From: Loktanella sp. DSM 29012 | GTDB taxonomy: Bacteria; Pseudomonadota; Alphaproteobacteria; Rhodobacterales; Rhodobacteraceae | Assembly (NCBI RefSeq): GCF_900110705.1 | Contig: NZ_FOEJ01000001.1 | Coordinates: 379,501-443,500 of the forward strand | Direction: 5' to 3' | DNA length: 64,000 bases | Shown here: piece by piece, positions 37,130-46,978 of the stretch | Numbering within the stretch: the stretch's first letter is position 1 | How the letters are laid out: every line of letters begins with the position of its first letter | Position numbers and translations under genes: made by a program | The notes under the pieces: generated by a model | Databases searched by the model: none | What the model was told of the DNA's origin: nothing | What the model saw: only the letters and a program-made list of their open reading frames with translations

Positions 37130-37398
37130 CTGGCGACGTCTATATGGCGGCGCGCCGGGGATGAACCGGCAAAACGAAATCCATCAAGCCCAGAGTTAAG
37201 AGGCGCTGCGTTGCAGCTTGCGTTTCAGAGGTCTCGACAAAGCTGCAATATCGGTCTTCAGGTTGCCGACAGTAAGGCGCGTTGCGCGGTTTTGCGATCC
37301 GACCAGAGCCTCCTCCAGCGTCAGACGCTCGAAACCCTCGATCGCATGGCCGGGGTCTAGCCCGCATCCAGCACGTGCGCAGCAATGCAGCACATCTT

Positions 37399-38025
37399 TC
37401 AGGACCCCGCTAGCATCGCGTGACTGACGGCCATCAGGTAATCCCAGTCGTCGATCGCGGTGCTGGCGACCTTGTGCTTCATGTCGATGGTCAGGAAGGA
37501 ATGGCCGTGGACGAAGGACCACAGGATATAGGCCCTGCGCTGCACCTCTGCGTCCGCCTGCGGCAGATCGAGGCACAGCGCCACGGCCTGTGCCACCACG
37601 CCGAAGCAGGCCTCGCCTTTGGCCATCAGGTCGGGCGCGTCCTCGTGGCCTTCGGTCAGGCCGAACATCAGCCGGAACACGCCGGGTTCCGCGCGAGCGA
37701 ACGCGACATAGGCCTGACCAACTGCCGCCACGGCTTCAAGTGACCCCAGTGGATGCGCAGTGGCACCGGCCTCCATCGCCGACCGCAGGCGGTCCATAGC
37801 TTCGCTCACAACGCCGCGCAGGATCTCTGAGCGGTCCTTAAAGTGCTTGTAGGGTGCGGCGGAACTGACACCGGCGCGCCGTGCTGCCTCGGCCACGGAA
37901 AAGCCGTCGGGGCCATGGGTTTCCACCAGTTCGCGGACGGCAGAGATCAGTTGCGCACGCAGGTCGCCGTGATGGTAGGCGGGTTTGGCCACGGGGGGCA
38001 CGGGATGGTGCGGATCGCCTGACAC
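37399..38025 (-). CDS. TetR-family regulator of the efflux module
   Basis: 208 residues. HTH: LRAQLISAVRELVETHGPDGFSVAEAARRAGVSSAAPYKHFKDRSEIL (about residues 21-68). The C-terminal domain with WSFVHGHSFLTID is the WHG-type ligand domain. It is divergent from the efflux genes starting at 38233, and an inverted repeat lies between the -35 and -10 of that promoter, so it is most likely their repressor, relieved by a pump substrate. GC content is higher than in the tns genes, so the module probably has a separate origin. Confidence 0.88.
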   Translation of the reverse strand: MSGDPHHPVPPVAKPAYHHGDLRAQLISAVRELVETHGPDGFSVAEAARRAGVSSAAPYKHFKDRSEILRGVVSEAMDRLRSAMEAGATAHPLGSLEAVAAVGQAYVAFARAEPGVFRLMFGLTEGHEDAPDLMAKGEACFGVVAQAVALCLDLPQADAEVQRRAYILWSFVHGHSFLTIDMKHKVASTAIDDWDYLMAVSHAMLAGS

Positions 38026-38070
38026 TGACAGTTGGGCCTTTCAGTAAAGTAAGCACCATTCACTTTTGTC

Positions 38071-38099
38071 TTGACGAAAGTTAGCACTGCTTACATATA
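38071..38099 (+). promoter_or_regulatory. Efflux-module promoter with operator
   Basis: TTGACG (38071-38076), 17-base spacer, CATATA (38094-38099). The spacer holds the imperfect palindrome GTTAGCA-C-TGCTTAC (38080-38094, one mismatch), the kind of site a TetR dimer binds. A related half-site GTAAGCA lies upstream at 38049-38055, nearer the regulator's start, so self-repression is also possible. Confidence 0.65.
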
Positions 38100-38232
38100 T
38101 TGGCAATACAGCAGGATCAGGATCCGAATCCCGCCTCTTGCCAGTTCACTTCGACCGTATCGAAACCGCGATCCGATGCCACCTGACGCCGTACAGCGGG
38201 TGGGCTGGCCGCGCCGTATCACGAAAGGCCCC

Positions 38233-38580
38233 ATGCCGATGACGACCGATGTCTATATCTCGATCACCGGCCTGACGGTGCGGCGGCCGTGGCACACGCC
38301 GATCTTCTGGGCGCTTGCGGTGCAATCCATGATGCAGGCGCGCGAGGCGGACGGCAACCTGTCGGCGGACGCCCGCACCATCGACGGCGTGCATCACACG
38401 CTGTCGGTCTGGACCGATCAGGCGGCGATGCGGGCCTATCTGACGACGGGTGCGCATCTGAAGGCGATGCGGCGGTTTTCGTCGATCGCGACCGGCAAGG
38501 TGGTGGGGTACATGACGGCGCAGGTGCCGGACTGGGCCGATGTGCCCGCGATCTGGCGGGACCGGGGGCGAGCGGTATGA
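38233..38580 (+). CDS. Monooxygenase-like dimeric alpha/beta-barrel protein
   Basis: 115 residues from ATG 38233. The sequence VYISITGLTVRRPWHTPIFWALA, then MQAREADGNLSADARTIDGVHHTLSVWTDQAAMRAYL, fits the ferredoxin-like fold of antibiotic-biosynthesis-monooxygenase-type proteins (strand - aromatic turn - helix, W-x-D-x-x-A-M-x-x-Y motif). No cofactor motif is needed in this family. It is the first gene of the efflux operon and overlaps the fusion-protein gene (ATGA). Possible role: modifying the toxic compound exported by the pump. Activity is unknown. Confidence 0.6.
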   Translation: MPMTTDVYISITGLTVRRPWHTPIFWALAVQSMMQAREADGNLSADARTIDGVHHTLSVWTDQAAMRAYLTTGAHLKAMRRFSSIATGKVVGYMTAQVPDWADVPAIWRDRGRAV

Positions 38581-39722
38581 TGCGACTGCGTCGGACCGTA
38601 GGGAGGGTCGTGACCCCGGGGGTCACGCTGGCCGTCTTCGTCGGTGCCGCACTGGCGGTGCAGGCGGGGCTGGCGGCGCTGGCCGTGGACGACCCGGCGT
38701 CAGCAGCAGACAACGCGCCGCGCACAACCGTTGGCGTCATGACCGTCGCGATGCAGGACGGCTATGACGTTACGCGCCGCTTCACTGGACAAATCGAGGC
38801 TGCGGCCCGCACCGATCTGGCGTTCGAGCTGGGCGGGCGCGTGACCGAGATGCTGGTGGACGAAGGTGATGTGGTCGCCGCTGGCGCCGTGCTGGCGCGG
38901 CTGGACACCAGCGCGCTGGTGCCCGAACGCGCGGCGCTGGAGGCGGAGCTTGCCGCACTTGCCGCCGACGCGGAACTGGCGCGCCTGACCCTTGGGCGCA
39001 GTGACGCGTTGACCGAGAGGGGCTTTCGGTCGGTTGCCGCGCAGGATGACGCGCGCCTGACGCTGGCGCGGGCCGAGGCGGGCATGGCCGCCGTGCGTGC
39101 GCGCATCGCGGGCGTCGATGTGCGGCAGGAGAAATCCGTGCTGACCGCCCCCTATGCCGCCCGCATCGGCGCGCGGCTGGCCGATGTGGTGCAGACGGTG
39201 GCGGCGGGGCAGACGGCTCTGGTGCTTTATGACACGGCACCCGCCCGTGCCAGGATCGGTCTGCCCCCCGATCTGGCGACGGGGCTGAAAGTGGGCGATC
39301 CGGTCAGGATCAAGATTGCAGGCACGGTGCAGACCGCGACCCTGCGCCAGATCCGCCCTGACCTCGATCCCGACACGCGCAGCCGGTCCGTCGTCGTGAC
39401 CCTGCCTGCGGGCGCGGCCCCGGTGTTGGGCGACACGGTGGCGGTGCTGCTGACGCAAACGGTCGAAGATCCCGGCTTCTGGGCCCCGCTTGCCGCCTTG
39501 CGCGAAGGCGTGCGCGGGTCGTGGTCGGTGATGGCGGTGGAAACCGCGCCGGAGGGCGACCGCACGCTGCCTGCGGCGGTCGAGGTGATTCACAGCGATG
39601 GCGGGCGCGTGTTCCTGCGCGGCACCCTGCCGCCGGGGGCGCGGATCGTCGCCACCGCCCCCGACCGCGTCGCACCGGGTCAGCTCGTGCTGGGCGACCT
39701 GACCTCTGATCTGGCGGAGTAG
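38577..39722 (+). CDS. RND efflux periplasmic adaptor (membrane fusion protein)
   Basis: 381 residues from ATG 38577. Residues 1-44 form a membrane anchor/signal. Lipoyl half-motifs are FELGGRVTEMLVDEGDVVAAGAVLARLD and VLTAPYAARIGARLADVVQTVAAGQ, flanking a coiled-coil hairpin (ALEAELAALAADAELARLTLG). The beta-barrel domain follows (VGDPVRIKIAGTVQTATLRQI). It bridges the inner-membrane RND pump to an outer-membrane channel, which is not encoded here. ATGA overlap with the upstream gene; the pump gene starts 5 bases after its stop. Confidence 0.88.
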   Translation: MMRLRRTVGRVVTPGVTLAVFVGAALAVQAGLAALAVDDPASAADNAPRTTVGVMTVAMQDGYDVTRRFTGQIEAAARTDLAFELGGRVTEMLVDEGDVVAAGAVLARLDTSALVPERAALEAELAALAADAELARLTLGRSDALTERGFRSVAAQDDARLTLARAEAGMAAVRARIAGVDVRQEKSVLTAPYAARIGARLADVVQTVAAGQTALVLYDTAPARARIGLPPDLATGLKVGDPVRIKIAGTVQTATLRQIRPDLDPDTRSRSVVVTLPAGAAPVLGDTVAVLLTQTVEDPGFWAPLAALREGVRGSWSVMAVETAPEGDRTLPAAVEVIHSDGGRVFLRGTLPPGARIVATAPDRVAPGQLVLGDLTSDLAE

Positions 39723-39727
39723 GCACG

Positions 39728-42700
39728 ATGGACACGCTGTTCTTTCGCCAACCCCGCCTTGTCCTTTTGGCGCTGCTGGTGATCCTGTCGGCCGGCCTGT
39801 CCGCGCTGGTGTCGATCGGGCGACAGGAAGACCCGACCATCACCAACATCTTCGCCACGATCACGACCGTCTTCCCGGGTGCCGATCCCGCGCGGGTCGA
39901 GGCGCTGGTCACCACCAAGATCGAGACTGAACTGCGCGCCATCCCCGAGATCGCCGAGGTGTCGTCCACCTCCGGCACCGCGATCTCTGTCATCTCGATC
40001 GAGCTGATCGAGACGGTCCCGCCTGAGACGATCGAACAGCTGTGGGCGCAGGTCCGCGATGCGGTGGCCGATGCACAGCGGTCTTTCCCGCAGGGCGTGC
40101 TGGAGCCTGATTTCGACAGCGACGGTGCGGGCGGGTATGCCGCGATATTTGCGCTGACCATGCCCGACGGCTTCAGCCCGACCCGCGCCGCCCGCGAGGC
40201 AGAGGCGCTGGCCGACGCCCTGCGGCGTGTGACGGGCACCAGCCTTGTCGCCTTGCACGGTCTGGCCGAGGAAGAGGTTCTGATCACGCTCGACCCCGAC
40301 CGCGTAGCGGCTCTTGGCCTGACCGCCGATCAGGTCGCCGCCGAGATCCGCGCCGCGGATGCCAAGGTGCAGGCCGGTCGACTGCGGGGCGATCAGACCG
40401 ATCTGGTGCTGGGCATCACGGGAGAGATCACGTCGCTGGACCGCCTGCGGGCGGTGGTCCTGCGACAGGATCCGGCGGGCCGCGTGACGTTGCTGGGCGA
40501 TGTGGCGCAGATCACGCGCGGGCCGCGCACGCCGCTGTCCGAGGCCGCGCTTCATCAAGGGCAGCCCGCGATCCTGATCTCGGCCAAGCTGAGCGAGGGA
40601 TTGCAGGTCGACCGCTGGATGGACGGCATCCGCGCCGCCGTCGCGACCAGTCCGACGCATTGCCCTGGGGCCTGTCAATCGAGACCGTCTTCGACCAGAG
40701 CCGCTACACCCTCGACCGTCTGGCCCAGGTGGGGGTGAACATGGCGGCGGGCGTCGCGCTGGTCGTCGTCGTGCTGTTCGTGACGCTGGGCTGGCGGTCG
40801 GCGCTGATCGTGGCGATGGTCCTGCCGGTCGTCTCTCTCGCCTCGGTCGCCACGCTGAACGCGCTGGCCGTGCCGATCCATCAGATGAGCGTGACAGGCC
40901 TGATCGTGGCGCTTGGCCTGCTGGTCGATGCGGCCATCGTGATGACCGACGAGGTGGGCAAGCGGCTGACCGCTGGCCTGACCCGGTTGGCGGCGGTCGC
41001 GGGTGCGGTGCGGCGGCTGACGATGCCGCTGGCGGCCTCCACCGTGACCACGATCCTGTCGTTCCTGCCGCTGCTGCTGTTGCCGGGGCCTGCGGGGGAT
41101 TTCGTGGGCTCCATCGCGATTTCGGTGATCGTGATGCTGGCGTGGTCCTTTGTCGTGGCCGTCACGATCACGCCTGCCATCGCGGGGCGCTGGTTGCGCA
41201 TGGGCGACGGCGCGCCCACCCGCGACGGCATCCTGATGCGGGCCTTCCGCGCGGTGCTGGCGCTGTCCATGGCGAACCCGCTTCGCACCGTGGCGCTGGC
41301 GCTGGTGGGGCCGGTGATGGGCTTTCTCGCGCTGCCGACACTGACGCCGCAGTTCTTTCCCGGCGTGGACCGCGACCAGTTCCATATCGAGGTGGACATG
41401 CCCCCCGGCACCGGCATCGCGCAGACCCTGCGCGTGGTCCGCGAGATCGACGCGCGGCTGGCGGGCGATGATGGCATCATCGACGTCGCATGGGTCACGG
41501 GGCGGTCGGCGCCCGCCTTCTATTACAACATGGTGGGCAACCGCGATCAGGCCCCGGCCTTTGCGCAGGCGCTGATCCGCACCGCGTCGCCCGCCGCCAC
41601 GACGCGCCTGTTGACCGCCTTGCAGGCCGACCTGCCGCCCGCCTTTCCGCAGGCGCGGCTGGTCATCAACAGTCTGACGCAAGGACCGCCCGTGAATGCA
41701 CCGCTGGAACTGCGGCTGGTGGGGCAGGACATCGACGCCCTGCGCCGGGCCGGTGACGACCTGCGTGCCAGGCTGGCGCGGGTGTCCACCGTGGCGACCG
41801 TGCGCACCGGCATCGCCGGCGGCACACCGAAGCTGACGCTTGAGGTCGACGAGGCGCGTGCGCGGCTCCTGGGTCTCGATCTGGGCCAGGTCGCCGGCCA
41901 GATGGAGGCGGGGCTGGAAGGCGTCACCGGCGGGTCGCTGCTGGAAGGGACCGAGGAACTGCCCGTTCGCGTCCGCCTTGGGGCCGGTCTGCGCGGCGAT
42001 CAGGTGGCCATCGGCGACATGCCGATCCTGCCGCCGGGGGCCGCCGCCAGCGCTGCACGGGGCGCATTCCCCGCCGTGCCGCTGTCCACGCTTGGCACCC
42101 TGCGGCTGGAGCCCTCCGAAAGCACGATCACCCGCCGCAACGGAGAGCGGGTCAACACCGTGCAGGCGTTCCTGATGCCCGGTGTCCTGCCCGCCGTGGC
42201 GCTGAGCGAGGCGATGACCCTGCTGGAGGCCGAAGGCTACGCCCCGCCACAAGGCATCCGGCTGGAAACCGGGGGCGATTCGGATGCCCGCGACAGCACG
42301 GTGCAGGCGCTGGTGGCCCCCTTGGGTCTTATCATCACCCTGTCGATCGCAGTCGTGGTGATGACGTTCAATTCCTTCCGCCTGACACTGATCGCCTTCG
42401 CCGTCGCCGGGCTGTCGGCGGGGTTGTCGATGCTGGCGCTTGCGGTCTTTGCCTATCCCTTCGGCATCAACGCGATCATCGGTGTGATCGGGTCCATCGG
42501 CGTGTCGATCAATGCAGCCCTGATCGTGCTGTCGGGCCTGCAAGAGGACGCGCGCGCCAGCGCGGGCGACCGTGCGGCGATGGTCGATGTGGTGGCGGGA
42601 TCCGCCCGGCACATCACGTCGACCACCATCACGACCGTCGGAGGGTTTTTGCCGCTGATCCTTGGCGGCGGCGGGTTCTGGCCACCCTTTGCCATGTCCA

Positions 42701-42822
42701 TCGCGGGCGGCGTTGCGCTGTCCGTGACGCTGGCCTTCTTCTTTACCCCGCAGATGTTCGCGCTGACGCTGGCGCGCGGCGGTCGGTCGCAATCACCGAT
42801 GCCGCAGCCAGCGAACGCCTGA
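39728..42822 (+). pseudogene. RND multidrug efflux permease, interrupted by one frameshift
   Basis: Two overlapping frames together make a full RND permease of about 1031 residues. The first (39728-40738) covers transmembrane helix 1 and the first porter domain (SAGLSALVSIGRQEDPTIT, TTVFPGADPARVEALV). The second, open from before 40660, carries on with LPWGLSIETVFDQSRYTLDRLA, the transmembrane blocks (LGLLVDAAIVMTDEVGKRL with the family's acidic loop) and the second half. The switch, near 40640-40650, needs one extra base; a deletion there explains it. Without a frameshift event the pump is broken. A sequencing error is possible because the rest of both halves is well conserved. Confidence 0.82.
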
Positions 42823-42848
42823 AGTCACACCCACACGAAAGGCCCGAT

Positions 42849-43643
42849 ATGACCAAAAGCACTTTGATAGACCGTTACGGCCCGACGGCGCTTGTGACCG
42901 GAGCCAGCGACGGGATCGGCCGCGCCTTCGCCGTCCAGTTGGCCGAACAGGGGTTCGACCTGATCCTTGTCGCGCGGCGCGAGGAAGTGTTGCAGGACAT
43001 GGCAGCGGATATTGGCAGCCGCTTTGATGTCAGCGTGCGCGTCTTGGCAATGGACCTCTCAGACCGCGCCAGCGTGACGGACCTGTTGGCTCAGACCGAA
43101 GCTGCGCCCGTGGGTCTTGTCGTCGCTGCTGCGGGCTTTGGGTCCGTCGGCGCGTTCCACGATCAGGATGCAGGCTCAGAGATCAACATGGTGGACCTGA
43201 ACTGCCGGGCTGTAGTGGCGCTGTCGCACGGGTTCGCACGGCGCATGGTGGCGCAGAACCGGGGCGGGATCGTGCTGTTCGGCTCTTTGGTCGGGTTCAG
43301 CGGCGCGCCGATGTCGGCCACCTATGCGGCGACCAAGGGTTTTGTGCAGGGCTTTGCCGAAGGCATCGCGGCAGAGCTGCGTCCACACGGCGTTGATGTC
43401 CTGTCGGTCGCCCCAGGCCCCGTGGGCACCGGTTTCGCCTCCCGCGCAGGCATGCAGATGGGGCAGGCCGCGACCCCCGACATCGTGGCCCGCGCATCGC
43501 TGGCTGCCTTGGGGCGGCGCACGACGGTCAGACCCGGCGTTCTGGCAAAGGGTCTGGGATGGTCGCTGGCGATGCTGCCACGTTGGGGCCGTGTGCGCGT
43601 CATGGGCGTCATCATGAAGGGCATGGTCCGCAAGGGCGGCTGA
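42849..43643 (+). CDS. Short-chain dehydrogenase/reductase
   Basis: 264 residues from ATG 42849. ALVTGASDGIGRAFAVQLAEQG (TGxxxGIG), ARREEVL basic loop favouring NADP, AAAGFGSVGAF in place of NNAG, catalytic Ser in VLFGSLVGFSG, YAATKGF (Tyr/Lys) and SVAPGPVGTGF. It belongs to the DltE/YqjQ-like classical group. It follows the RND gene by 26 bases on the same strand and is probably part of the same TetR-controlled module. The substrate is unknown. Confidence 0.85.
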   Translation: MTKSTLIDRYGPTALVTGASDGIGRAFAVQLAEQGFDLILVARREEVLQDMAADIGSRFDVSVRVLAMDLSDRASVTDLLAQTEAAPVGLVVAAAGFGSVGAFHDQDAGSEINMVDLNCRAVVALSHGFARRMVAQNRGGIVLFGSLVGFSGAPMSATYAATKGFVQGFAEGIAAELRPHGVDVLSVAPGPVGTGFASRAGMQMGQAATPDIVARASLAALGRRTTVRPGVLAKGLGWSLAMLPRWGRVRVMGVIMKGMVRKGG

Positions 43644-43732
43644 CGCGGCGCCCACCGTCTGGGCCTGGGCCGCCGCGCGTGGCATGATGGCCGCATGGCG
43701 CGACCCCGCGCCATCTGCGAAAGGCGCATCCG

Positions 43733-44308
43733 ATGTTCGACACCTGCACATGGCTGAACCCACCCCGTCACTGGGCGGTCAAGGATGACGTGCTGGAGGT
43801 GACGACCGACGCCGGCAGCGATTTCTGGCGCGAAACGTATTACGGCTTCGTGCGCGACAGCGGGCATTTCCTGGGGCACGCGGTGCAGGGCGATTTCACC
43901 GCCACCTTGCGGGTGCGGGGTGACTACACGGCGCTGTACGATCAGGCCGGGATAATGGTGCGGGTGGACACGGACACCTGGATCAAGGCCGGGATCGAGA
44001 TGTCGGACGGCGATGCCTGCCTTGGCAGCGTGCTGACCGTGGGACAGTCCGATTGGGCGACGTCGGCCTATGGCGGACCTGCGGGCGACCTCTACCTGCG
44101 GGCTACGGTGGCCAAGGGCGTCCTCCGGCTGCAAAGCTCTGCAGATGGGCAGCGCTGGCCGCTACTGCGGTTGTGCCCGTTTCCGCTAGCTGCGACCTAT
44201 CTCGTGGGTCCGATGTGCTGCACGCCGGAACGCGCCGGGCTGACGGTGCGGTTTTCCGACTTCGACGTCGGCCCGCCGCTTGGCAAGGACCTGCATGACC
44301 TGACCTGA
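43733..44308 (+). CDS. DUF1349-family protein (concanavalin-like fold)
   Basis: 191 residues. Motifs typical of DUF1349: LEVTTDAGSDFWRETYYGFVRDSGHFLG, then FTATLRVRGDYTALYDQAGIMVRVDTDTWIKAGIE, SVLTVGQSDWA, and a closing GPMCCTPERAGLTVRFSDFDVG. These are single-domain beta-sandwich proteins of the regulation-of-enolase/concanavalin type. No signal peptide. It follows the SDR by 89 bases. Function is unknown; a ligand- or sugar-binding role is only suggested by the fold. Confidence 0.8.
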   Translation: MFDTCTWLNPPRHWAVKDDVLEVTTDAGSDFWRETYYGFVRDSGHFLGHAVQGDFTATLRVRGDYTALYDQAGIMVRVDTDTWIKAGIEMSDGDACLGSVLTVGQSDWATSAYGGPAGDLYLRATVAKGVLRLQSSADGQRWPLLRLCPFPLAATYLVGPMCCTPERAGLTVRFSDFDVGPPLGKDLHDLT

Positions 44309-45019
44309 TCCGGACGATGCGGCGCAGTTTGGGTGGTTGGTGCGGTCCGCCATTTCGTCTGCGCTGCAGGCGTGAGCGTTCGGTCCACCACAAGAAGCGG
44401 ATGTCGCGTCCTGGATGGGTGGAGGGAACCGGACAGCAGTAGCCAACCGTAAGCGTGCCTCCACAAAAGCTGATCGGGATTTGCGAGGTAAGTGGAACGA
44501 GGAAAGTCGACGCTGAGGTTATTATGACGAACCGAGAGCCGGGGCGTAACATCACCATTGGCGCGGGGAGCATCGGACGAGCCTCCGACACTCCCCTGCA
44601 TTCTGTTGACCTGACCAGCCGCTGCCTGGTCGTGAAAGCTTTTCCCGCTTATCGGGTGGCCCTTCCAGGCGCCGCTCGGACCTGCATCGGTTTCGATGCT
44701 CTATGTTTAAAGACCCTGAGGCATACGCGGGGTCTGCCTGCATCAATACTGCAGTCGCCATCGTGCAGCAATGCCTTTCGACCCCAGCTGCTGCTCAGCC
44801 CCGTGGGGGCTATTCCTCGCTTCCTGAAGCTCCATGAACACGTTCTGCATGAGGGATGAACGCGTCCTGGCGCTTCCTTCTTCAATCCAGGCCGACCCGA
44901 CCTCGATCGAAGGCTATTCGGGCCAGATCGTGCAGCCCAAGATTTGCCTGTTGCCCCTTGTAAAAACGGATCCATACGGACCATTCTTCGAAGAAGCCAA
45001 GTTGACCTAGGGTATTGAT
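44309..45019 (+). other. 711-base gap between the efflux and defence modules, with one possible small ORF
   Basis: No recognised gene. A 58-codon frame on the plus strand, 44834-45010 (ATG 44834, stop TAG), ends 9 bases before the DUF262 gene and includes SSIQADPTSIEGYSGQIVQ and LVKTDPYGPFFEEAKLT; it could be a small upstream gene or a remnant. It has no clear ribosome site. The rest looks like a junction between two cargo blocks. Confidence 0.3.
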
Positions 45020-46978
45020 ATGCAGATTTCCGCGATCCTCGAATATATCGACAAGGGCCACATGGCCCTTCCGGAGTTTCAGCGCGGCTATGTGTGGGGA
45101 CGCGAACAGGTCAGAGGGCTTTTCCAGTCGCTGTACCGTGGACATCCCGTCGGAAGTCTTCTGGTCTGGGCGACCGAGGCGTCAACAGCCGCCCACCGCG
45201 GCGATGGCCAACTGGCACCGGGTGTCGTGAAGCTGCTGCTAGACGGGCAGCAACGGATCACGTCGCTCTACGGTGTGATCCGGGGCAAGCCCCCGCGCTT
45301 CTTCGACGGCAATGACAAGGCATTCACCGACCTGCGCTTCAACCTCGAGACGGAGGAGTTTGAGTTCTTTCAGCCCATCAAGATGCGAGAAGACCCTCTC
45401 TGGATCGACGTGACCGAGGTCTTGCAGAAGGGGAACGCCGGGATCGGAGCGTTCATCACGAGCCTGAGCCAGAACCCGGCCACGCTGTCGAAGATCAGCG
45501 ATTACATCGGCCGCCTGAACCAGCTGCTCGCCATTCGCGACAAGAACTTCCACATCGAAGAGGTCACGGGGCCTGACAAGACGCTCGACGTTGTGGTCGA
45601 TATCTTCAACCGGGTGAACAGCGGCGGGACCAAGCTTTCCAAGGGCGACCTCGCGCTGGCGAAGATCTGCGCGGACTGGCCGGAGGCCCGCGATACGATG
45701 AAATCGAGTATCAGCCGGTGGCGGTCGGAAGGTTACGACTTCACGCTCGACTGGCTGCTGCGGTCCGTGAACACCATCCTGACCGGCGAGGCCAAGTTCC
45801 TCTACCTTCATTCCCAAGGATCCGAAGACATCGCGAGCGCGCTCAAGCGCGCAGTGAGGCATATTGATAGCAGCCTGAACATGATCGGCGGCCGGCTCGG
45901 TCTCGACCACGACAGGGTCCTGTTCTCGAAGTTTGCAATCCCCGTCATGGTGCGCTTCCTCGATGCTCATGGCGGCAAGCTTGACGAAAAGACGCGGGAC
46001 AAGCTCCTCTTCTGGTTCATCCAGACCGGCATGTGGGGGCGCTTCTCCGGATCCGTCGAAAGCTTCATCGACAAAGATCTCGGCATCCTCGACCAGAGCG
46101 GCGGCGATCTCGACAAGCTGATTGGCGAACTGCGCCTCGCTCAGGGCGGGCTGAGGGTCGAGCCGGGCCATTTCCATTCGTGGAGCGTCGGTGCGCGGTT
46201 TTACCCCGTTCTCTACATGTTGACACGGATGACCCAGGCGCGGGACTGGGGCACTGGTCTGCCGCTCAAGAACAATCTGCTGGGCAAGATGAGCCGTCTT
46301 GAGGTTCATCACATCTTCCCGCGCGCGCGCCTCTATGACGCGAATTACGCCCGCGCGGAAGTGAACGCATTGGCCAATTTCTGCTTCCTGACCAAGGACA
46401 CCAACCTCACGATTTCTGATCGTCGGCCAGAGGAGTATTTCCCGCAGATCGAAGCGGCCCATCCCGGTGCGCTGAAATCGCAATGGATCCCCCAGGACCC
46501 CACCTTGTGGAAAGTCGAGAATTATCGGGACTTCATCGAAGCGCGAAAGGAACTGCTTGCCGATGCCGCAAACGGATGCCTTGCGTCGTTGCTGCACGGC
46601 GAGACGGCTATCCTGGACGGATCCCGTGCGGCACGTCTGACGGACAAGGTGTTGCTTGGTGGGATCACGAGCCAGGAAGAAGCCAACGACCTTGAAGCGC
46701 TGAACGGCTGGGTCGCCGAGCAAGGATATGGCCGGGGCGAAATGTCCTTCGACGTCGTGGATCCTGCGACCGGCGAACAGCGCGCGATCCTCGACCTTGC
46801 ATGGCCGAACGGCCTCCAGACGGAGTTATCGGAACCAGTCGCAGTCCTGTTGGGCGAAAGTGCGGAGCTGATCTCGCTCGCGAGTTCGGCCGGCTACCGA
46901 TGTTTCACCACGACGGACGAATTCAGGTCATATGTGAACCGTCTGTCGGCGTCTGGGCGCGGTGTGGCGGCGGAATAG
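45020..46978 (+). CDS. GmrSD/DUF262-type protein with HNH-like C-terminal part
   Basis: 652 residues. The N-terminal DUF262 (ParB/sulfiredoxin-like) domain has LPEFQRGYVWGREQ and KLLLDGQQRITSLYGV (DGQQR, residues 75-79), the nucleotide-binding/hydrolysis motif of GmrS. IFNRVNSGGTKLSKGDLALAKI is also typical. Further on, MSRLEVHHIFPRARLYD near residue 425 supplies an HH-type nuclease motif, and LANFCFLTKDTNLTISDRRPEEYF gives the N-rich part of an HNH-like fold (DUF1524-like). GmrSD proteins are type IV restriction enzymes against modified phage DNA. It sits upstream of the type I restriction operon, so a defence role is likely. Single-chain fusion length fits. Confidence 0.82.
   Translation: MQISAILEYIDKGHMALPEFQRGYVWGREQVRGLFQSLYRGHPVGSLLVWATEASTAAHRGDGQLAPGVVKLLLDGQQRITSLYGVIRGKPPRFFDGNDKAFTDLRFNLETEEFEFFQPIKMREDPLWIDVTEVLQKGNAGIGAFITSLSQNPATLSKISDYIGRLNQLLAIRDKNFHIEEVTGPDKTLDVVVDIFNRVNSGGTKLSKGDLALAKICADWPEARDTMKSSISRWRSEGYDFTLDWLLRSVNTILTGEAKFLYLHSQGSEDIASALKRAVRHIDSSLNMIGGRLGLDHDRVLFSKFAIPVMVRFLDAHGGKLDEKTRDKLLFWFIQTGMWGRFSGSVESFIDKDLGILDQSGGDLDKLIGELRLAQGGLRVEPGHFHSWSVGARFYPVLYMLTRMTQARDWGTGLPLKNNLLGKMSRLEVHHIFPRARLYDANYARAEVNALANFCFLTKDTNLTISDRRPEEYFPQIEAAHPGALKSQWIPQDPTLWKVENYRDFIEARKELLADAANGCLASLLHGETAILDGSRAARLTDKVLLGGITSQEEANDLEALNGWVAEQGYGRGEMSFDVVDPATGEQRAILDLAWPNGLQTELSEPVAVLLGESAELISLASSAGYRCFTTTDEFRSYVNRLSASGRGVAAE

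Noticed and set aside
37196-37398. Minus-strand frame next to the efflux TetR gene (FERLTLEEALVGSQNRAT...)
   Set aside because: Overlaps the TetR gene in another frame, has no start of its own and no recognised family; at best an old remnant.
40675-42792. 705-codon open frame on the minus strand
   Set aside because: Exactly antisense to the RND permease; His/Arg/Gln-rich composition without domain motifs.
45239-46723. 494-codon minus-strand frame
   Set aside because: Antisense to the DUF262 gene, which has clear motifs; no supporting ribosome site or family.
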